DNA from: CAZHLD01 sp964533185
Lineage (GTDB): Bacteria; Acidobacteriota; Terriglobia; Acidiferrales; UBA7541
NCBI GenBank assembly: GCA_964533185.1
Contig: CAZHLD010000008.1
Coordinates: 1-64,000, forward strand
DNA: 64,000 bases
Direction: 5' to 3'
Part shown: one piece after another, positions 50,399-59,799 of the stretch
Numbering within the stretch: position 1 is the first letter of the stretch
Layout of the letters: every line of letters starts with the position of its first letter
Program-made: the position numbers and the translations under genes
The notes under the pieces: model-generated
Told to the model about the DNA's origin: nothing
What the model saw: the letters and a program-made list of their open reading frames with translations, nothing else
The model's database searches: none

Positions 50399-52450
50399 CT
50401 AGGAGCCAGCCGCGCTCGGGGGCGCTGCGCCCGATCGGGCAGAAAGCGCGGGTTCACCCAGCAGGCTGAAGGCCAGGGTGAGCTGTTCGCGCGAGCCGAT
50501 CAGCACCACCTGGTCACCTTCCGCAAAACGGAAGTGCGGCTCGGGGTTGTGAATCACCTGCGTGGAAGAAGTCGAAGAGCCGGTTCGGGCGTACGGGCGG
50601 ACGACGGCCAGTACCGAGGCGCCCGTGCGCTTGCGCAGCTCGAGCTGGCGCAGCTCGGCGCCAGCCAGCGGCGAGCTGGGCGGGATCACAAAGAGCTCGA
50701 GGTCCACCTGAGGGAGCAAGTGCCACAGGTGGCGAAGCGGCTGGCCGGGGATGGGCAGGATGCGTGCCATATCGTAGTCTTCCGCGCGCAGATCCGCAAT
50801 CTGGCTGGCCACGGCCTCGCGCGGCATGCCGTAGAGCCGCAGGACGCGCACGGCGATCTCCATCCATGCTTCCAGTTCCTCAGCGACGACATCGGTGGCG
50901 CCGGTCAGACGCAACTCGCGCGCGTCTTCGATGCGCTTGGTGCGGGCGATGATGTGGATCTCCGGGTTCAACAGGCGCGCATGGGAGATGGCACGGGGGA
51001 GCACGGCGCGGTCCGAAATCGCCAGCACAATACCGCGTGCGTGCGCGCAACCAGCCCGCTTCAAGATTTCATGGCTGCCGACGTCGCCGAAGTAGATGGG
51101 CTCGCCCTGGGCGCGGGCGGCGCGAATCACGCGCGGGTTCATCTCGATCACCACATACGGGAATTCGTTTGAGCGGAGCAGGTGGGCCAGGCGCTGCCCA
51201 TTCATTCCATAGCCGCAGATGATGACGTGGTCGCAGAGTTGCTCGGTCTGCTCGTCCAGGCCCAGACGGCTGCCGCGCCGCTCGCCCTTCTGCCCGAGCC
51301 AGCGCGAGACGTGCGGCCCCATCTGGATCAGCGCCGGCGTGAGCATCATGGTAAGAACGGTCGCGGAGAGAAAGAGCTGATAGCGGTCGGCAACCATGAG
51401 GCCCAGCCGTTCGCCCTCTCTCAGGAGCACGAAGGAGAACTCGCCAACCTGGGCCAATGCCAGAGCTACCAGCGCGCCCAAGCGCAGCGGAAAACCCAGC
51501 GCCAGCACCGACCCCCCCGCCATCAGGAATTTTCCAAGCAGGATGGCGGCAACGCAAGTGACCAGCAAGCCCGCATGTGCCGCAGCGAAACGCAGGTCGA
51601 TCAGCATGCCCACAGCGATGAAGAACAGGCTGTTGAAGCTGTCGCGGAAGGGCAGGATCTCGGCCAGTACCTGATGACCGTATTCGGATTCGGAGAGCAC
51701 AATTCCGGCCAGAAACGCGCCTAGGGCCAGCGAGAGCCCGAGTTGCGAGGCCCCCCACGCCGTTCCCAGCGCGAAAAAGATGGCCGCAATCACGAACAGC
51801 TCGCGGCTGCGCACCAAAACGATCGCGCGGAGCAGGCGCGGGAAGAGATAACGCGCACCGAAGAGGATCACGCCGACCACGGCCAGCGACTTGCCCAGCG
51901 CCATCAAGATTTTCAGCGCCTGACCACCACCTGACGCAGCCAGCGCCGGCAGCAGCGCCATCATCGGCACGACCATCAGGTCCTGAAACAGCAGGATGCC
52001 GAGTACGATGCGCCCATGTACCGTTTCTAATTCGCCGCGGTCGTGGAGCAGCTTCAGGACGATGGCCGTACTGCTGGTGGCGATCAGAAATCCCCAGAAG
52101 AGGCTTTCCCGCATGGCCACCCCGGCAACCACAAGAACCGCAAGGCTGAGTAAGACAGTGGAAGCCACCTGGAGCGATCCGGCGCCCAGCACAACTTGCT
52201 TCATCTTGGCGAGCTTCTGCATCGAAAGCTCAAGGCCGATGGTGAAGAGCAGCAGAGCGACGCCGACCTCGGCCAGGATCTCGACAGCACTACGGTCCGA
52301 GATCAGTCGCAGGCCGAAGGGGCCGGCTAACATGCCGGTGACGAGATAGCCGACGACCGTGGGTTGGCGCAGCCGGCGCATCAGGTAGGCGATGGCCATG
52401 GCCATGCCGTAGAGCACAATCAGGTCGCGCAGCAGGTCGGTGTGCGGCAT
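50399..52450 (-). CDS. Kef-type K+/H+ antiporter (CPA2) with TrkA-N and TrkA-C domains
   Basis: A 683-residue protein starting at 52450 (MPHTDLLRDLIVLYGM). About 12 membrane segments form the CPA2 exchanger: GYLVTGMLAGPFGL, LEVGVALLLFTIGLE-type LAEVGVALLLFTIGLELS, SSTAIVLKLLHDRGEL and GAFLAGIVLSESEY. The cytosolic RCK/TrkA-N domain starts VIICGYGMNGQRLAHLLRSNEFPYVVIEMNP. The C-terminal TrkA-C domain contains IPPSSPLAGAELRQLELRKRTGASVLAVVR. It should exchange potassium or sodium for protons and be gated by nucleotide binding. KefB/KefC-like, though no ancillary KefF/G gene is near. Confidence 0.93.
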   Translation of the reverse strand: MPHTDLLRDLIVLYGMAMAIAYLMRRLRQPTVVGYLVTGMLAGPFGLRLISDRSAVEILAEVGVALLLFTIGLELSMQKLAKMKQVVLGAGSLQVASTVLLSLAVLVVAGVAMRESLFWGFLIATSSTAIVLKLLHDRGELETVHGRIVLGILLFQDLMVVPMMALLPALAASGGGQALKILMALGKSLAVVGVILFGARYLFPRLLRAIVLVRSRELFVIAAIFFALGTAWGASQLGLSLALGAFLAGIVLSESEYGHQVLAEILPFRDSFNSLFFIAVGMLIDLRFAAAHAGLLVTCVAAILLGKFLMAGGSVLALGFPLRLGALVALALAQVGEFSFVLLREGERLGLMVADRYQLFLSATVLTMMLTPALIQMGPHVSRWLGQKGERRGSRLGLDEQTEQLCDHVIICGYGMNGQRLAHLLRSNEFPYVVIEMNPRVIRAARAQGEPIYFGDVGSHEILKRAGCAHARGIVLAISDRAVLPRAISHARLLNPEIHIIARTKRIEDARELRLTGATDVVAEELEAWMEIAVRVLRLYGMPREAVASQIADLRAEDYDMARILPIPGQPLRHLWHLLPQVDLELFVIPPSSPLAGAELRQLELRKRTGASVLAVVRPYARTGSSTSSTQVIHNPEPHFRFAEGDQVVLIGSREQLTLAFSLLGEPALSARSGAAPPSAAGS

Positions 52451-52598
52451 CGGTTGTCTCAGCGAAGCATAGCGAAGCCTTGGGGCGATGGCAAAGGGGA
52501 GAACACCTCTTGTTCTACGCAGCGTCAAGTCTGCGGCTGCTTTCCGAATGAATAGACAGGGCCAAAATCGCGCTTTGTGTAAATCGGTCCATCCAAAT

Positions 52599-53638
52599 AT
52601 GGCACTCGACCGGNNNNNNNNNNNNNNNNNNNNNNNNNNNNNNNNNNNNNNNNNNNNNNNNNNNNNNNNNNNNNNNNNNNNNNNNNNNNNNNNNNNNNNN
52701 NNNNNNNNNNNNNGCGACCCGAAGCTGCCGAACGCCGCGGCTTCCGCGCTTGCCGGCGCTGCCGTCCGGGCGATGCGATCAACGGCAGCCCGCAGGCTGC
52801 GCTGGTCCGGCGGACTTGCCAAGCGATTGACGAGCACCTGCGGGAAAACAGCGAAGGCGCGCCAAGCCTGGCCACCCTCAGCGCGAAGACCGGCCTCAGC
52901 CCGCACCACCTCCAGCGGACGTTCAAGCGGCTGATGGGCATCTCGCCGCGGCAATATGCGGACGCCAAGCGCCTGGGTGTCCTGAAAACGCAGCTTAGAA
53001 AAGGAGACGACGTGACCACTGCACTCTATGAAGCAGGATACGGCTCCAGCAGCCGGCTCTACGAACGAGCCAACGGACAATTGGGGATGACCCCGGCCAC
53101 CTACCGCCGCGGCGGCGTGGGCATGCAGATCGGCTACACGATTGTGGACTCGCCGCTGGGGCGGCTGCTGGTGGCCGCGACGAAGCGCGGGATCTCCGCG
53201 CTGTACCTGGGCGACTCCGACGCCAAGATCGAATCCGCGCTCCGGCATGAATACCCGAACGCGGAAATCAATCGCGATCAGAACGAGATGGGAAACTGGG
53301 TGCGGACGATCTTGAAGCACCTGCGAGGTCTCGAGCCGCGTCTCGACCTGCCCGTTGACGTGCAGGCCACTGCCTTCCAGCGGCGCGTCTGGGAGGAGTT
53401 ACGTGCGATCCCCTACGGCAGCACGCGCAGCTACAGCGAGATCGCGCGGGCCATCGGCCGGCCCAAGGCCAACCGCGCCGTCGCTCGCGCCTGCGCCACC
53501 AATCCCGTCTCCGTGGTCATTCCCTGCCACCGCGTGGTTCGGGAAGATGGTCACCTGGGCGGCTACCGCTGGGGCCTCAACCGCAAGGAAGCGCTAATCG
53601 AGCATGAGCGCAAAGCGGCGACACGGAACCGTTGGTGA
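52599..53638 (+). CDS. ada: Ada methylphosphotriester/O6-methylguanine methyltransferase-activator (interrupted by gap)
   Basis: Right of the gap the frame reads PEAAERRGFRACRRCRPGDAINGSPQ, the last CxxC of the Ada zinc domain. An AraC-type HTH follows (APSLATLSAKTGLSPHHLQRTFKRLMGISPRQYADAKRL), then the alkyltransferase domain with the acceptor Cys in NPVSVVIPCHRVVREDGHLGGYRWG. Left of the gap an ATG at 52599 (MALDR) is a likely start; about 60 codons, including the first zinc cysteines, should be in the gap. Ada repairs alkylated DNA and activates its own regulon. The gap flanks share no overlap, so sequence is truly missing. Confidence 0.88.
52614..52713. other. Assembly gap (100 N) with real missing sequence
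   Basis: The flanks share no detectable overlap. The ada N-terminal domain requires roughly 150-200 bases here, so the true size is probably larger than 100. Confidence 0.8.
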
Positions 53639-53670
53639 CCGGACGATTCCGAAGCGTTCTTCACAACGCC

Positions 53671-54327
53671 TCAGTGCTTCTCGAAGGCCAGCCGCAGGCC
53701 CAGCGCCACGAGAACCGCGCCGGTGACGGCTTCGAAGCGACTCTTCACGACTGGCCGCGAGAGCACATCGCTCAGGCGCGCCAGAAACGCTGCATAGAGC
53801 AACAGCCATACCAAGCCCATCCCCACGTGGATACCCCCCAGCAGGAGCGAACGCGTCAGGACCAGCTGCCCCGGCGCGATGAATTGAGGCAGGAACATCA
53901 GATAGAACAGTGCCACTTTTGGATTGAGCAGGTTGGTCAGTAACCCTTCCGCAAAACTGGGCAGCCAGGCCAATCGTCGGGCCGGTGCAAGGCTATTCTG
54001 ATTGACTGCACCGTTCTGGCTTGCCTTCGCCTCACCCTTGATTCGCCAAGCGCCCCACAGTGCCTGGAGGCCCAGGAAAATCAGGTAAGCAGCTCCCGCC
54101 AGCTTCACCACCTCAAATGCCGCTGCGGAGCGGGCCAGGATGACGGAAAGTCCCAGAGCGAAGGCGGTTGCATGGACCAAACAACCCAGACAAATACCGA
54201 GGGTGGTGAAGAGCGAGCCGCTACGCCCGCGTGCGATGGCGTTCCTCGCCACCAGAGCAATATCCGCGCCGGGTGTCACAGTCAGGAGCGCGGCAATCCC
54301 GACAAAGGCCAAGAAGTGAGAATCCAC
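53671..54327 (-). CDS. LysE-family exporter
   Basis: A 218-residue membrane protein. The start is the GTG at 54327, preceded by GGAGGAG at good spacing. Six membrane segments; the N-terminal LTVTPGADIALVARNAIARGRSGSLFTTLGICLGCLVHATAFALGLS and LLTNLLNPKVALFYLMFLPQFI are typical of RhtB/LysE exporters, which remove amino acids or other small metabolites using the proton gradient. Divergent from chrB. Confidence 0.93.
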   Translation of the reverse strand: MDSHFLAFVGIAALLTVTPGADIALVARNAIARGRSGSLFTTLGICLGCLVHATAFALGLSVILARSAAAFEVVKLAGAAYLIFLGLQALWGAWRIKGEAKASQNGAVNQNSLAPARRLAWLPSFAEGLLTNLLNPKVALFYLMFLPQFIAPGQLVLTRSLLLGGIHVGMGLVWLLLYAAFLARLSDVLSRPVVKSRFEAVTGAVLVALGLRLAFEKH

Positions 54328-54393
54328 GCTGGCTCCTCCGCCGGGCAATTTGGCATGGATCCCGGCCCATTGAGTTTAACATTTGCATGATTT

Positions 54394-54409
54394 AGTAACA
54401 ACTGTTACT
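54394..54409. promoter_or_regulatory. Palindromic operator upstream of chrB
   Basis: AGTAAC (54394-54399) and GTTACT (54404-54409) form a perfect 6-bp inverted repeat with a four-base spacer in the chrB-lysE intergenic region, followed by another TTGTTAC at 54417-54423. It is a good candidate site for ChrB or another regulator. Confidence 0.6.
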
Positions 54410-54431
54410 CTCAATTTTGTTACATAAGAAC

Positions 54432-55478
54432 ATGAACCCAACCTCCAGCCTCGAATGGGTCCTGCTGGTGCACCAACTGCCGGCACGGCCTACCCGGCTG
54501 CGTGTGCGCGTCTGGCGCCAGCTCCAAAAGCTGGGCGCGGTGGCACTGAAAAACTCTGTCTACATTCTGCCCTTTCAAGAAAGAACGCATGAAGATTTCC
54601 AGTGGCTCCGGCAGGAGATTGTGTCCGCCGGAGGTGAAGCAAGCGTGTTCCGCGCCGGTACGGTGGAGGGAAAAAATACAGAGGAGATAAAGGAGATGTT
54701 TCGTCGCACCCGCGATCAGGAGTACACCCGGCTGGCAGCAGAGTTGGAAAGCCTGGCCGCAACGGTCCGGGCACGGAACCGCGGCGGGCATCGCTTGCCA
54801 CGGCGGATGGGCGCCGCTTCCACTGAGCTCGATCGCCTGCACCAGGAGCTGGAGCGCGTCCGTGCCGTTGACTACTTCCGCGCACGCGGTTATGCCGCAG
54901 CCGATGCGGCCTATGAGAAATGCCGGAGAGTGGTCCACGGATCATCAGAGCACACGGGTCGCGGCGCAGCGCAACGAGCGCGAGACCGTGCGGCAGCGAT
55001 CCCCGGCCGCTACCAAAACAAAGTGTGGGTGACGCGCCGCGAAGCGCACATTGACCGTTTGGCCTGCGCCTGGTTGATTCGCCGATTCATCGACCGCCGC
55101 GCGCGGTTCCGTTTTGTTTCCGCAGACGACCCCATCCGGCAGGGAATCCCATTTGACACCTTCGGCGCCGAGCTGGGTCATCACGGCGAGGACTGCACCT
55201 TTGAAACGATGCTGAAGAAGTTTGGCCTCGTGCAGGACCCGGCGTTACGCGCGCTGGCCGAGATCGTCCACGACATGGACCTGAAGGATTCCAAGTTCAA
55301 CCGCAGGGAGCCCGCCGGGCTGAACGCCGTTGTGCATGGATTGGCGCGCGTCTTCCCGGATGACCAGCAGCGTGTCCGGCGGGCCTTTCCAGTATTTGAA
55401 TCGCTCTATGCGTTCTTTCGCTCTTCGGAAGCAGCCGGGGTGAGATCCGATGGCAGGCGTTCCGCAAGTCGCGACTGA
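54432..55478 (+). CDS. chrB: Chromate resistance protein ChrB
   Basis: A 348-residue protein starting at 54432 (MNPTSSLEWVLLVHQLPARPTRLRVRVWRQLQKLGAVALKNSVYILP). Both ChrB halves are present: the N-terminal domain, with a winged-helix-like start, and the C-terminal domain (KVWVTRREAHIDRLACAWLIRRFIDRRARFRFV ... FDTFGAELGHHGEDCTFETMLKKFGL ... HDMDLKD). His and Cys in GAELGHHGEDCTFE may bind the oxyanion. ChrB regulates and supports ChrA-mediated chromate efflux. Its 3' end overlaps chrA by 29 bases. Confidence 0.93.
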   Translation: MNPTSSLEWVLLVHQLPARPTRLRVRVWRQLQKLGAVALKNSVYILPFQERTHEDFQWLRQEIVSAGGEASVFRAGTVEGKNTEEIKEMFRRTRDQEYTRLAAELESLAATVRARNRGGHRLPRRMGAASTELDRLHQELERVRAVDYFRARGYAAADAAYEKCRRVVHGSSEHTGRGAAQRARDRAAAIPGRYQNKVWVTRREAHIDRLACAWLIRRFIDRRARFRFVSADDPIRQGIPFDTFGAELGHHGEDCTFETMLKKFGLVQDPALRALAEIVHDMDLKDSKFNRREPAGLNAVVHGLARVFPDDQQRVRRAFPVFESLYAFFRSSEAAGVRSDGRRSASRD

Positions 55479-56823
55479 AAGCGGCGCACCCCGGCGCAAC
55501 GTTTCATTCGGGGAGGCGTTTGACTTTTGGGTGAAGCTCGGGCTCACCAACTTTGGTGGGCCGGCCGGGCAGATCGCCCTCATGCACCGGGAGCTGGTCG
55601 AGCGGCGGCGCTGGATCTCCGAGAGCCGGTTTCTGCACGCGCTCAACTACTGCATGTTGCTTCCCGGGCCGGAAGCGCAGCAGCTGGCGATTTACATCGG
55701 CTGGTTACTGCACCGGACCCCGGGCGGGATCGTGGCCGGTGCTTTCTTTGTGATTCCTTCGATCTTTGTCCTGCTGGGGCTCTCCTACGTCTATGCGGCC
55801 TTTGGACATGTGGCGGCCGTGGCCGGCGTGCTGGCTGGCTTCAAGCCGGTCGTCGTCGCTATTGTTGTGGAGGCTGTGCTGCGAATCGGCCGCCGGGCGC
55901 TTCGGCGCGGTGCGCATGTTCTGATTGCGGTGGCCTCCTTTGTGGCGATTTACTTCCTGCGCGTCGCGTTTCCGTGGATTGTTCTCGGAGCCGCGATTGT
56001 GGGCCTGGTCGGCACGCGATTCTGGCCCGCGTCATTCTCCGCGTCACCTGCGTCGAACGGGCCAGGCACACCCTCGAAGGAAAAGGGGAGCGAGCAGGCA
56101 ACGGTCATTGATGATGCGGCTCCTTCGCCGCCGCACACTCTCCCTTCCCGCCGACGAAGCCTGCGAACTCTGGCTGCGGGACTGGCACTGTGGGCCTTGC
56201 CATTTGCGGCGCTCGTTGCCTGGCGCGGCTGGGGGAGCTTGCACGTGGTCGAGTACCGCTTTTTCTCGCAGGCCGCGCTGGTGACGTTCGGCGGCGCGTA
56301 CGCGGTGCTGGCATACGTAACGCAGGCGGCGACCGATTCGTTTGGTTGGATCACGCGGGCACAGGCGGTGGATGGGTTGGCGCTGGCCGAAACCACTCCG
56401 GGACCGCTGATCATGGTGTTGCAGTTTGTGGGCTTCATGGCCGCATGGAACCACCCGGAAAACCTCTCACAAACAGCCAGCGCTGTTGTGGGTGCGCTGG
56501 TGACCACTTACACGACGTTTCTTCCGAGCTTTCTATTCATCCTGCTGGGCGCACCTTACGTGGAGGTGCTGCGCGGGAACCGGCGTCTGAACGGCGCGCT
56601 AACCGGTGTGACCGCCGCCATAGTCGGCGTCATTCTCAACCTGGCGCTGGTGTTTGGCGCCGCGGTGATCTGGCCGAACGGGCTCCCTGGGGCGACGAAC
56701 TGGTTCGCGGTGGCGATGGGCGTTGCAGCGTTTCTTGCGCTGGACCGCTTCAAGGCCGACGTGGCGTGGGTGGTGGCCGCCGGCGGTCTCATCGGCCTGC
56801 TGCGGGCACTCGTGCTGCAATAG
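55450..56823 (+). CDS. chrA: Chromate transporter
   Basis: A 457-residue protein of the CHR family with two homologous halves. The N-terminal half has FWVKLGLTNFGGPAGQIALMHRELVERRRWISESRFLHALNYCMLLPGPEAQQLAIYIGW; the C-terminal half has FFSQAALVTFGGAYAVLAYVTQ ... TPGPLIMVLQFVGFMAAW. The internal loop (residues about 195-235) is polar. It exports chromate and probably related oxyanions. Cotranscribed with chrB; ten bases precede the next gene. Confidence 0.95.
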   Translation: MAGVPQVATESGAPRRNVSFGEAFDFWVKLGLTNFGGPAGQIALMHRELVERRRWISESRFLHALNYCMLLPGPEAQQLAIYIGWLLHRTPGGIVAGAFFVIPSIFVLLGLSYVYAAFGHVAAVAGVLAGFKPVVVAIVVEAVLRIGRRALRRGAHVLIAVASFVAIYFLRVAFPWIVLGAAIVGLVGTRFWPASFSASPASNGPGTPSKEKGSEQATVIDDAAPSPPHTLPSRRRSLRTLAAGLALWALPFAALVAWRGWGSLHVVEYRFFSQAALVTFGGAYAVLAYVTQAATDSFGWITRAQAVDGLALAETTPGPLIMVLQFVGFMAAWNHPENLSQTASAVVGALVTTYTTFLPSFLFILLGAPYVEVLRGNRRLNGALTGVTAAIVGVILNLALVFGAAVIWPNGLPGATNWFAVAMGVAAFLALDRFKADVAWVVAAGGLIGLLRALVLQ

Positions 56824-56833
56824 AGGGGATGGT

Positions 56834-57844
56834 ATGAGCAAGTCCATGAAAATGGCCTGCAAGACTCTCCTCTTGCGACAGCGGGAGATTGCGGCCTTGC
56901 TCAGCCTGGAAGAATGCATTGCGGCGGTGGAGCGGGCCTTCCAACTGCAAGGAGAAGGAAGACTGGGGCCACCGGGCATTCTGGGCATCCCTGCCATGGA
57001 GGGCGGTTTCCACATCAAGGCTGGCCTTCTTCCGCTGGAGAAAAACTATTTTGTCGCCAAGGTGAATGCGAATTTCCCGGGCAATCCGGAGCGACACGGG
57101 CTGCCCGCCATCCAGGGAGTCATTGTGCTGGCCGATGCCGGAAACGGTGCTCCATTGGCCTTGCTCGATTCAATCGAGATCACGCTACAGCGGACTGCAG
57201 CGGCAACGGCCGTTGCTGCAAAGTATCTGGCGCGCGAGGATGCGCGTGTGGCAATGATTTGCGGCTGTGGCAACCAGGGGCGGGCGCAGCTCCGGGCGCT
57301 TGCGAAGGTACGACGCATTGAGCGCGTCTTTGCATTCGATACAAATTCTGCCACGGCCACACGTTTTGCCGCAGATCTTTCCACTGAGCTGAACATTGAG
57401 GTCGAGGCGGTAAAGGATTTGGCTGCCGCTGTCCAGAAAAGTGAGATTTGCGTAACGTGTACGCCCGCGCGCAGCTTCTATTTAAGGCGCAAGATGGTGG
57501 CCCCGGGAACGTTTCTTGCTGCGGTCGGCGCCGACAATGCGGACAAGCAGGAGCTGGAGCCGGCGTTGTTCGCGGACGCCAGAGTTGTCGTGGATAGCTT
57601 TGAGCAATGCGCTGCTATTGGTGATCTCCACCACGCGCTCGAGCAAGGCGTCGTTCACCGCTGCGACTTCTTCGCAGAGCTGGGTGAAGTGGTCGCAGGG
57701 AGGAAGCCCGGCCGCACCTCGGAGGAGGAGATCACGATCTTTGACAGTACGGGAGTTGCCATCGAAGACGCTGCGGCCGCCGCGATGGTGTATGAGAAAG
57801 CGATGCGAACCGGCGCCGGACTGCAGGTCGAGCTGGCCGGATAA
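56834..57844 (+). CDS. Ornithine cyclodeaminase/mu-crystallin family protein
   Basis: A 336-residue Rossmann-fold protein starting at 56834 (MSKSMKMACKTLLLRQREIAALLSLEECIAAVERAF). VAMICGCGNQGRAQLRAL is the NAD(P) loop; GVIVLADAGNGAPLALLDSIEITLQRTAAATAVAAKYLAR and ITIFDSTGVAIEDAAAA are family signatures. Members include ornithine cyclodeaminase, alanine dehydrogenase and imine reductases; the substrate here is unknown. It forms the third gene after chrB-chrA, an unusual neighbour for chromate resistance. Confidence 0.9.
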   Translation: MSKSMKMACKTLLLRQREIAALLSLEECIAAVERAFQLQGEGRLGPPGILGIPAMEGGFHIKAGLLPLEKNYFVAKVNANFPGNPERHGLPAIQGVIVLADAGNGAPLALLDSIEITLQRTAAATAVAAKYLAREDARVAMICGCGNQGRAQLRALAKVRRIERVFAFDTNSATATRFAADLSTELNIEVEAVKDLAAAVQKSEICVTCTPARSFYLRRKMVAPGTFLAAVGADNADKQELEPALFADARVVVDSFEQCAAIGDLHHALEQGVVHRCDFFAELGEVVAGRKPGRTSEEEITIFDSTGVAIEDAAAAAMVYEKAMRTGAGLQVELAG

Positions 57845-57849
57845 CAGGC

Positions 57850-58566
57850 TTATCCTCGGGGCTTGATGACTTCGACGCCTTCGGGCCAGTCGGGTTTGAA
57901 ACGGGAATCAGGGAGCTTCGGGTTGCGGACCAGATTGGTGTAGTGAAAGATGAAATAATCGCCGGAACCGGTCTCGAAGAATTTCTGCTGCGCGGGCAGC
58001 CAACTGGCGGCGTCCAGCCAGAGATGGATTTTCGAAATCTGGTTGCGAACCTTTTCGTCTTTGGGGGTCAGTTCCAGCAGCAGAACCTTCCGCTTGTCGA
58101 GTGAATCTTCGCCCAAAAACGTGACCAGGTAGCTCTTCTTCAGCTCGGAGCCGGGCGTCCCGAAGCCCAGCAATTGAAACTGCCCGACCAGCGCGCGGTG
58201 CTTGCCCAGATCAAATTCCTCCACGCGCTTGGCCCGGGGATTGTAGATATAGATTTTGTCGCCGTTCCGCAGGATGGTGCGCGGGTCGGGCTTGGTAAGC
58301 TCGATGCGCATCTTGTCGTCGCGGCGGACGAACACCTGGCCTGTTTCCGTGGATTTGTCGTTGACGACGACAGTTACCTTGGTGCGCTCGACATCAGCCG
58401 TAACGCTGCGGAAACCCTTCGCGGAGATATCAAGCTCTTTGAGGACCGCGTCAGCCGACCAGGCCGGGCGAGATTGGCCACGCGCGATGGGCGAGGCGCT
58501 CAGAAGGGTCAGTAGCGCCCAAACAAACAGCGCAGTTCGTTGCGGGTTGCTGACTCTGCGTTTCAG
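57850..58566 (-). CDS. LolA-like outer-membrane lipoprotein-sorting protein
   Basis: A 238-residue secreted protein. The best-supported start is a CTG at 58566 preceded by GAGGAG; an in-frame ATG at 58644 lacks such a site. The signal peptide is RTALFVWALLTLLSASPIARGQ. The LolA/LolB half-barrel follows: DAVLKELDISAKGFRSVTADVERTKVTVVVNDKSTETGQVFVRRDDKMRIEL, then DPRTILRNGDKIYIYNPRAKRVEEFDLG, and SKIHLWLDAASWLPAQQKFFETGSGDYFIFHYTN. LolA carries lipoproteins from the inner to the outer membrane. It closes an operon with ABC transporter and lipoprotein genes. Confidence 0.85.
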   Translation of the reverse strand: MKRRVSNPQRTALFVWALLTLLSASPIARGQSRPAWSADAVLKELDISAKGFRSVTADVERTKVTVVVNDKSTETGQVFVRRDDKMRIELTKPDPRTILRNGDKIYIYNPRAKRVEEFDLGKHRALVGQFQLLGFGTPGSELKKSYLVTFLGEDSLDKRKVLLLELTPKDEKVRNQISKIHLWLDAASWLPAQQKFFETGSGDYFIFHYTNLVRNPKLPDSRFKPDWPEGVEVIKPRG

Positions 58567-58730
58567 AGCTGTCTCCTCGCGCCGCGGCACGGACCAGCCT
58601 CTCACGCTTCCGATGCGCCCACAATGTTGCAGCGAGGCGCGCATCTTACCATAGCCATTCAGATGCCTCGAACCGAGGCGGCGTTTCGCGGTGCGGAAGA
58701 GGAACGGGTGGAGAAGAAAAGCGGGAGGTG

Positions 58731-59123
58731 TCAGGGCTTTACGAACACATCGTAGAAGGCCACCGTACCGTCCTCCGCGCGGACTGGCTCGTAGCGGACC
58801 ACCTGAAATTTCCCGTCCTGCAACTTGTCGACATTCTTGCGCAAGGCGTCGTGCATTTCGCGGTTGAAGGCCGGCGTGCGGGCCGGAGAGGTAAGCAGGC
58901 GGGCATCGAGGCGATAGGTCTGGATGCCCGTGGCCGGGTCGAAATTCCTCAGATCCACCTGCGCGGTCCGGGGGCCGACCTGCGGCTGATCACTGAAGCG
59001 AATGAGCTGCGGCGAGAAGAGCACAAACACGACAATCGCAGCCACGGCGAGATCGTACTGCCAGGTGCCGCGCTCGTAGGACCAGAAGAAGGTTTTCAGC
59101 AGGCCGCGCCAGAGGGTGCGCAT
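58731..59123 (-). CDS. Membrane-anchored protein of unknown function
   Basis: A 130-residue protein with one membrane span (AVAAIVVFVLFSPQLIRF, about residues 26-44) and a periplasmic C-terminal half with several beta strands: QVDLRNFDPATGIQTYRLDARLL ... LQDGKFQVVRYEPVRAEDGTVAFYDVFV. The start overlaps or abuts the stop of the ABC ATPase gene (59125), indicating coupling. It may be an accessory part of the lipoprotein transporter. No known family is recognised. Confidence 0.7.
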   Translation of the reverse strand: MRTLWRGLLKTFFWSYERGTWQYDLAVAAIVVFVLFSPQLIRFSDQPQVGPRTAQVDLRNFDPATGIQTYRLDARLLTSPARTPAFNREMHDALRKNVDKLQDGKFQVVRYEPVRAEDGTVAFYDVFVKP

Positions 59124-59124
59124 C

Positions 59125-59799
59125 TCAGTCGGTGGGCACGCCGTCTACGATTACGCCGTCGCGCATGTGAACCACACGATGGGCGTAGGCGGCCGCTTCC
59201 GGGTTGTGCGTGATCATCACGATGGTCTGCTGGAGCTCCTGGTTGAGCTGGCGGAGCATGCCCAGGACGATGTCGGAATTTTTCGAGTCGAGGTTGCCGG
59301 TGGGCTCATCGGCCAGGACAATCTTGGGCTCGTTGATGATGGCGCGGGCAATGGCCACGCGCTGCTGTTCACCGCCGGACATCTCCGACGGGCGGTGATG
59401 GAGCCGTTCGGTCAGGCCGAGCATTTTCGTGACGACGTCGAAGCGATGCGGGTCGAAGCCATTGCCGTGGATGTGCTGCGCGATGGCGATATTGCCGTAG
59501 GCGTCGAGCGTGGGCAGCAGGTTGAAGCGCTGAAAGATGAAGCCGACTTTGTGCCGGCGGAGCCTGGTGCGCTCGGCGTCGTTGAGGATAGTCAGGTCGT
59601 TGCCGTCCACCAGCACCTTGCCGCGAGTGGCCTGGGCCAGCCCGCCGATCACATAAAGCAGCGTGGACTTGCCGCAGCCCGACTGCCCCATCACGGCCAC
59701 AAACTCGCCCGGCAACACTTCAAAGTTCACGCCGCGCAGGGCCGACACTTCCACCTTGCCGGTGTGATAGACCTTCCACAGATCTTCGGTTTTGAGCAT
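59125..59799 (-). CDS. ABC transporter ATP-binding protein, LolD/MacB type
   Basis: A 224-residue ATPase starting at 59799 (MLKTEDLWKVYHTGKVEVSALRGVNFEVLPGEF). Walker A is GQSGCGKST, the Q-loop is in GFIFQRFNLLPTL, the signature is MSGGEQQRVAIARAI, Walker B is IVLADEPTGNLDS, and the H-loop is MITHNPEAAAYAHRVVHM. This is the MacB/LolD subfamily, which works with FtsX-type permeases in mechanotransmission at the inner membrane. Here the permease gene lies 198 bases upstream and a LolA-like gene downstream. Confidence 0.95.
   Translation of the reverse strand: MLKTEDLWKVYHTGKVEVSALRGVNFEVLPGEFVAVMGQSGCGKSTLLYVIGGLAQATRGKVLVDGNDLTILNDAERTRLRRHKVGFIFQRFNLLPTLDAYGNIAIAQHIHGNGFDPHRFDVVTKMLGLTERLHHRPSEMSGGEQQRVAIARAIINEPKIVLADEPTGNLDSKNSDIVLGMLRQLNQELQQTIVMITHNPEAAAYAHRVVHMRDGVIVDGVPTD

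Noticed and set aside
57839..57854. GGATAA/TTATCC inverted repeat between the convergent cyclodeaminase and LolA-like genes
   Set aside because: It mainly consists of the two stop codons, is only six pairs long and has no T-run, so I do not call it a terminator.
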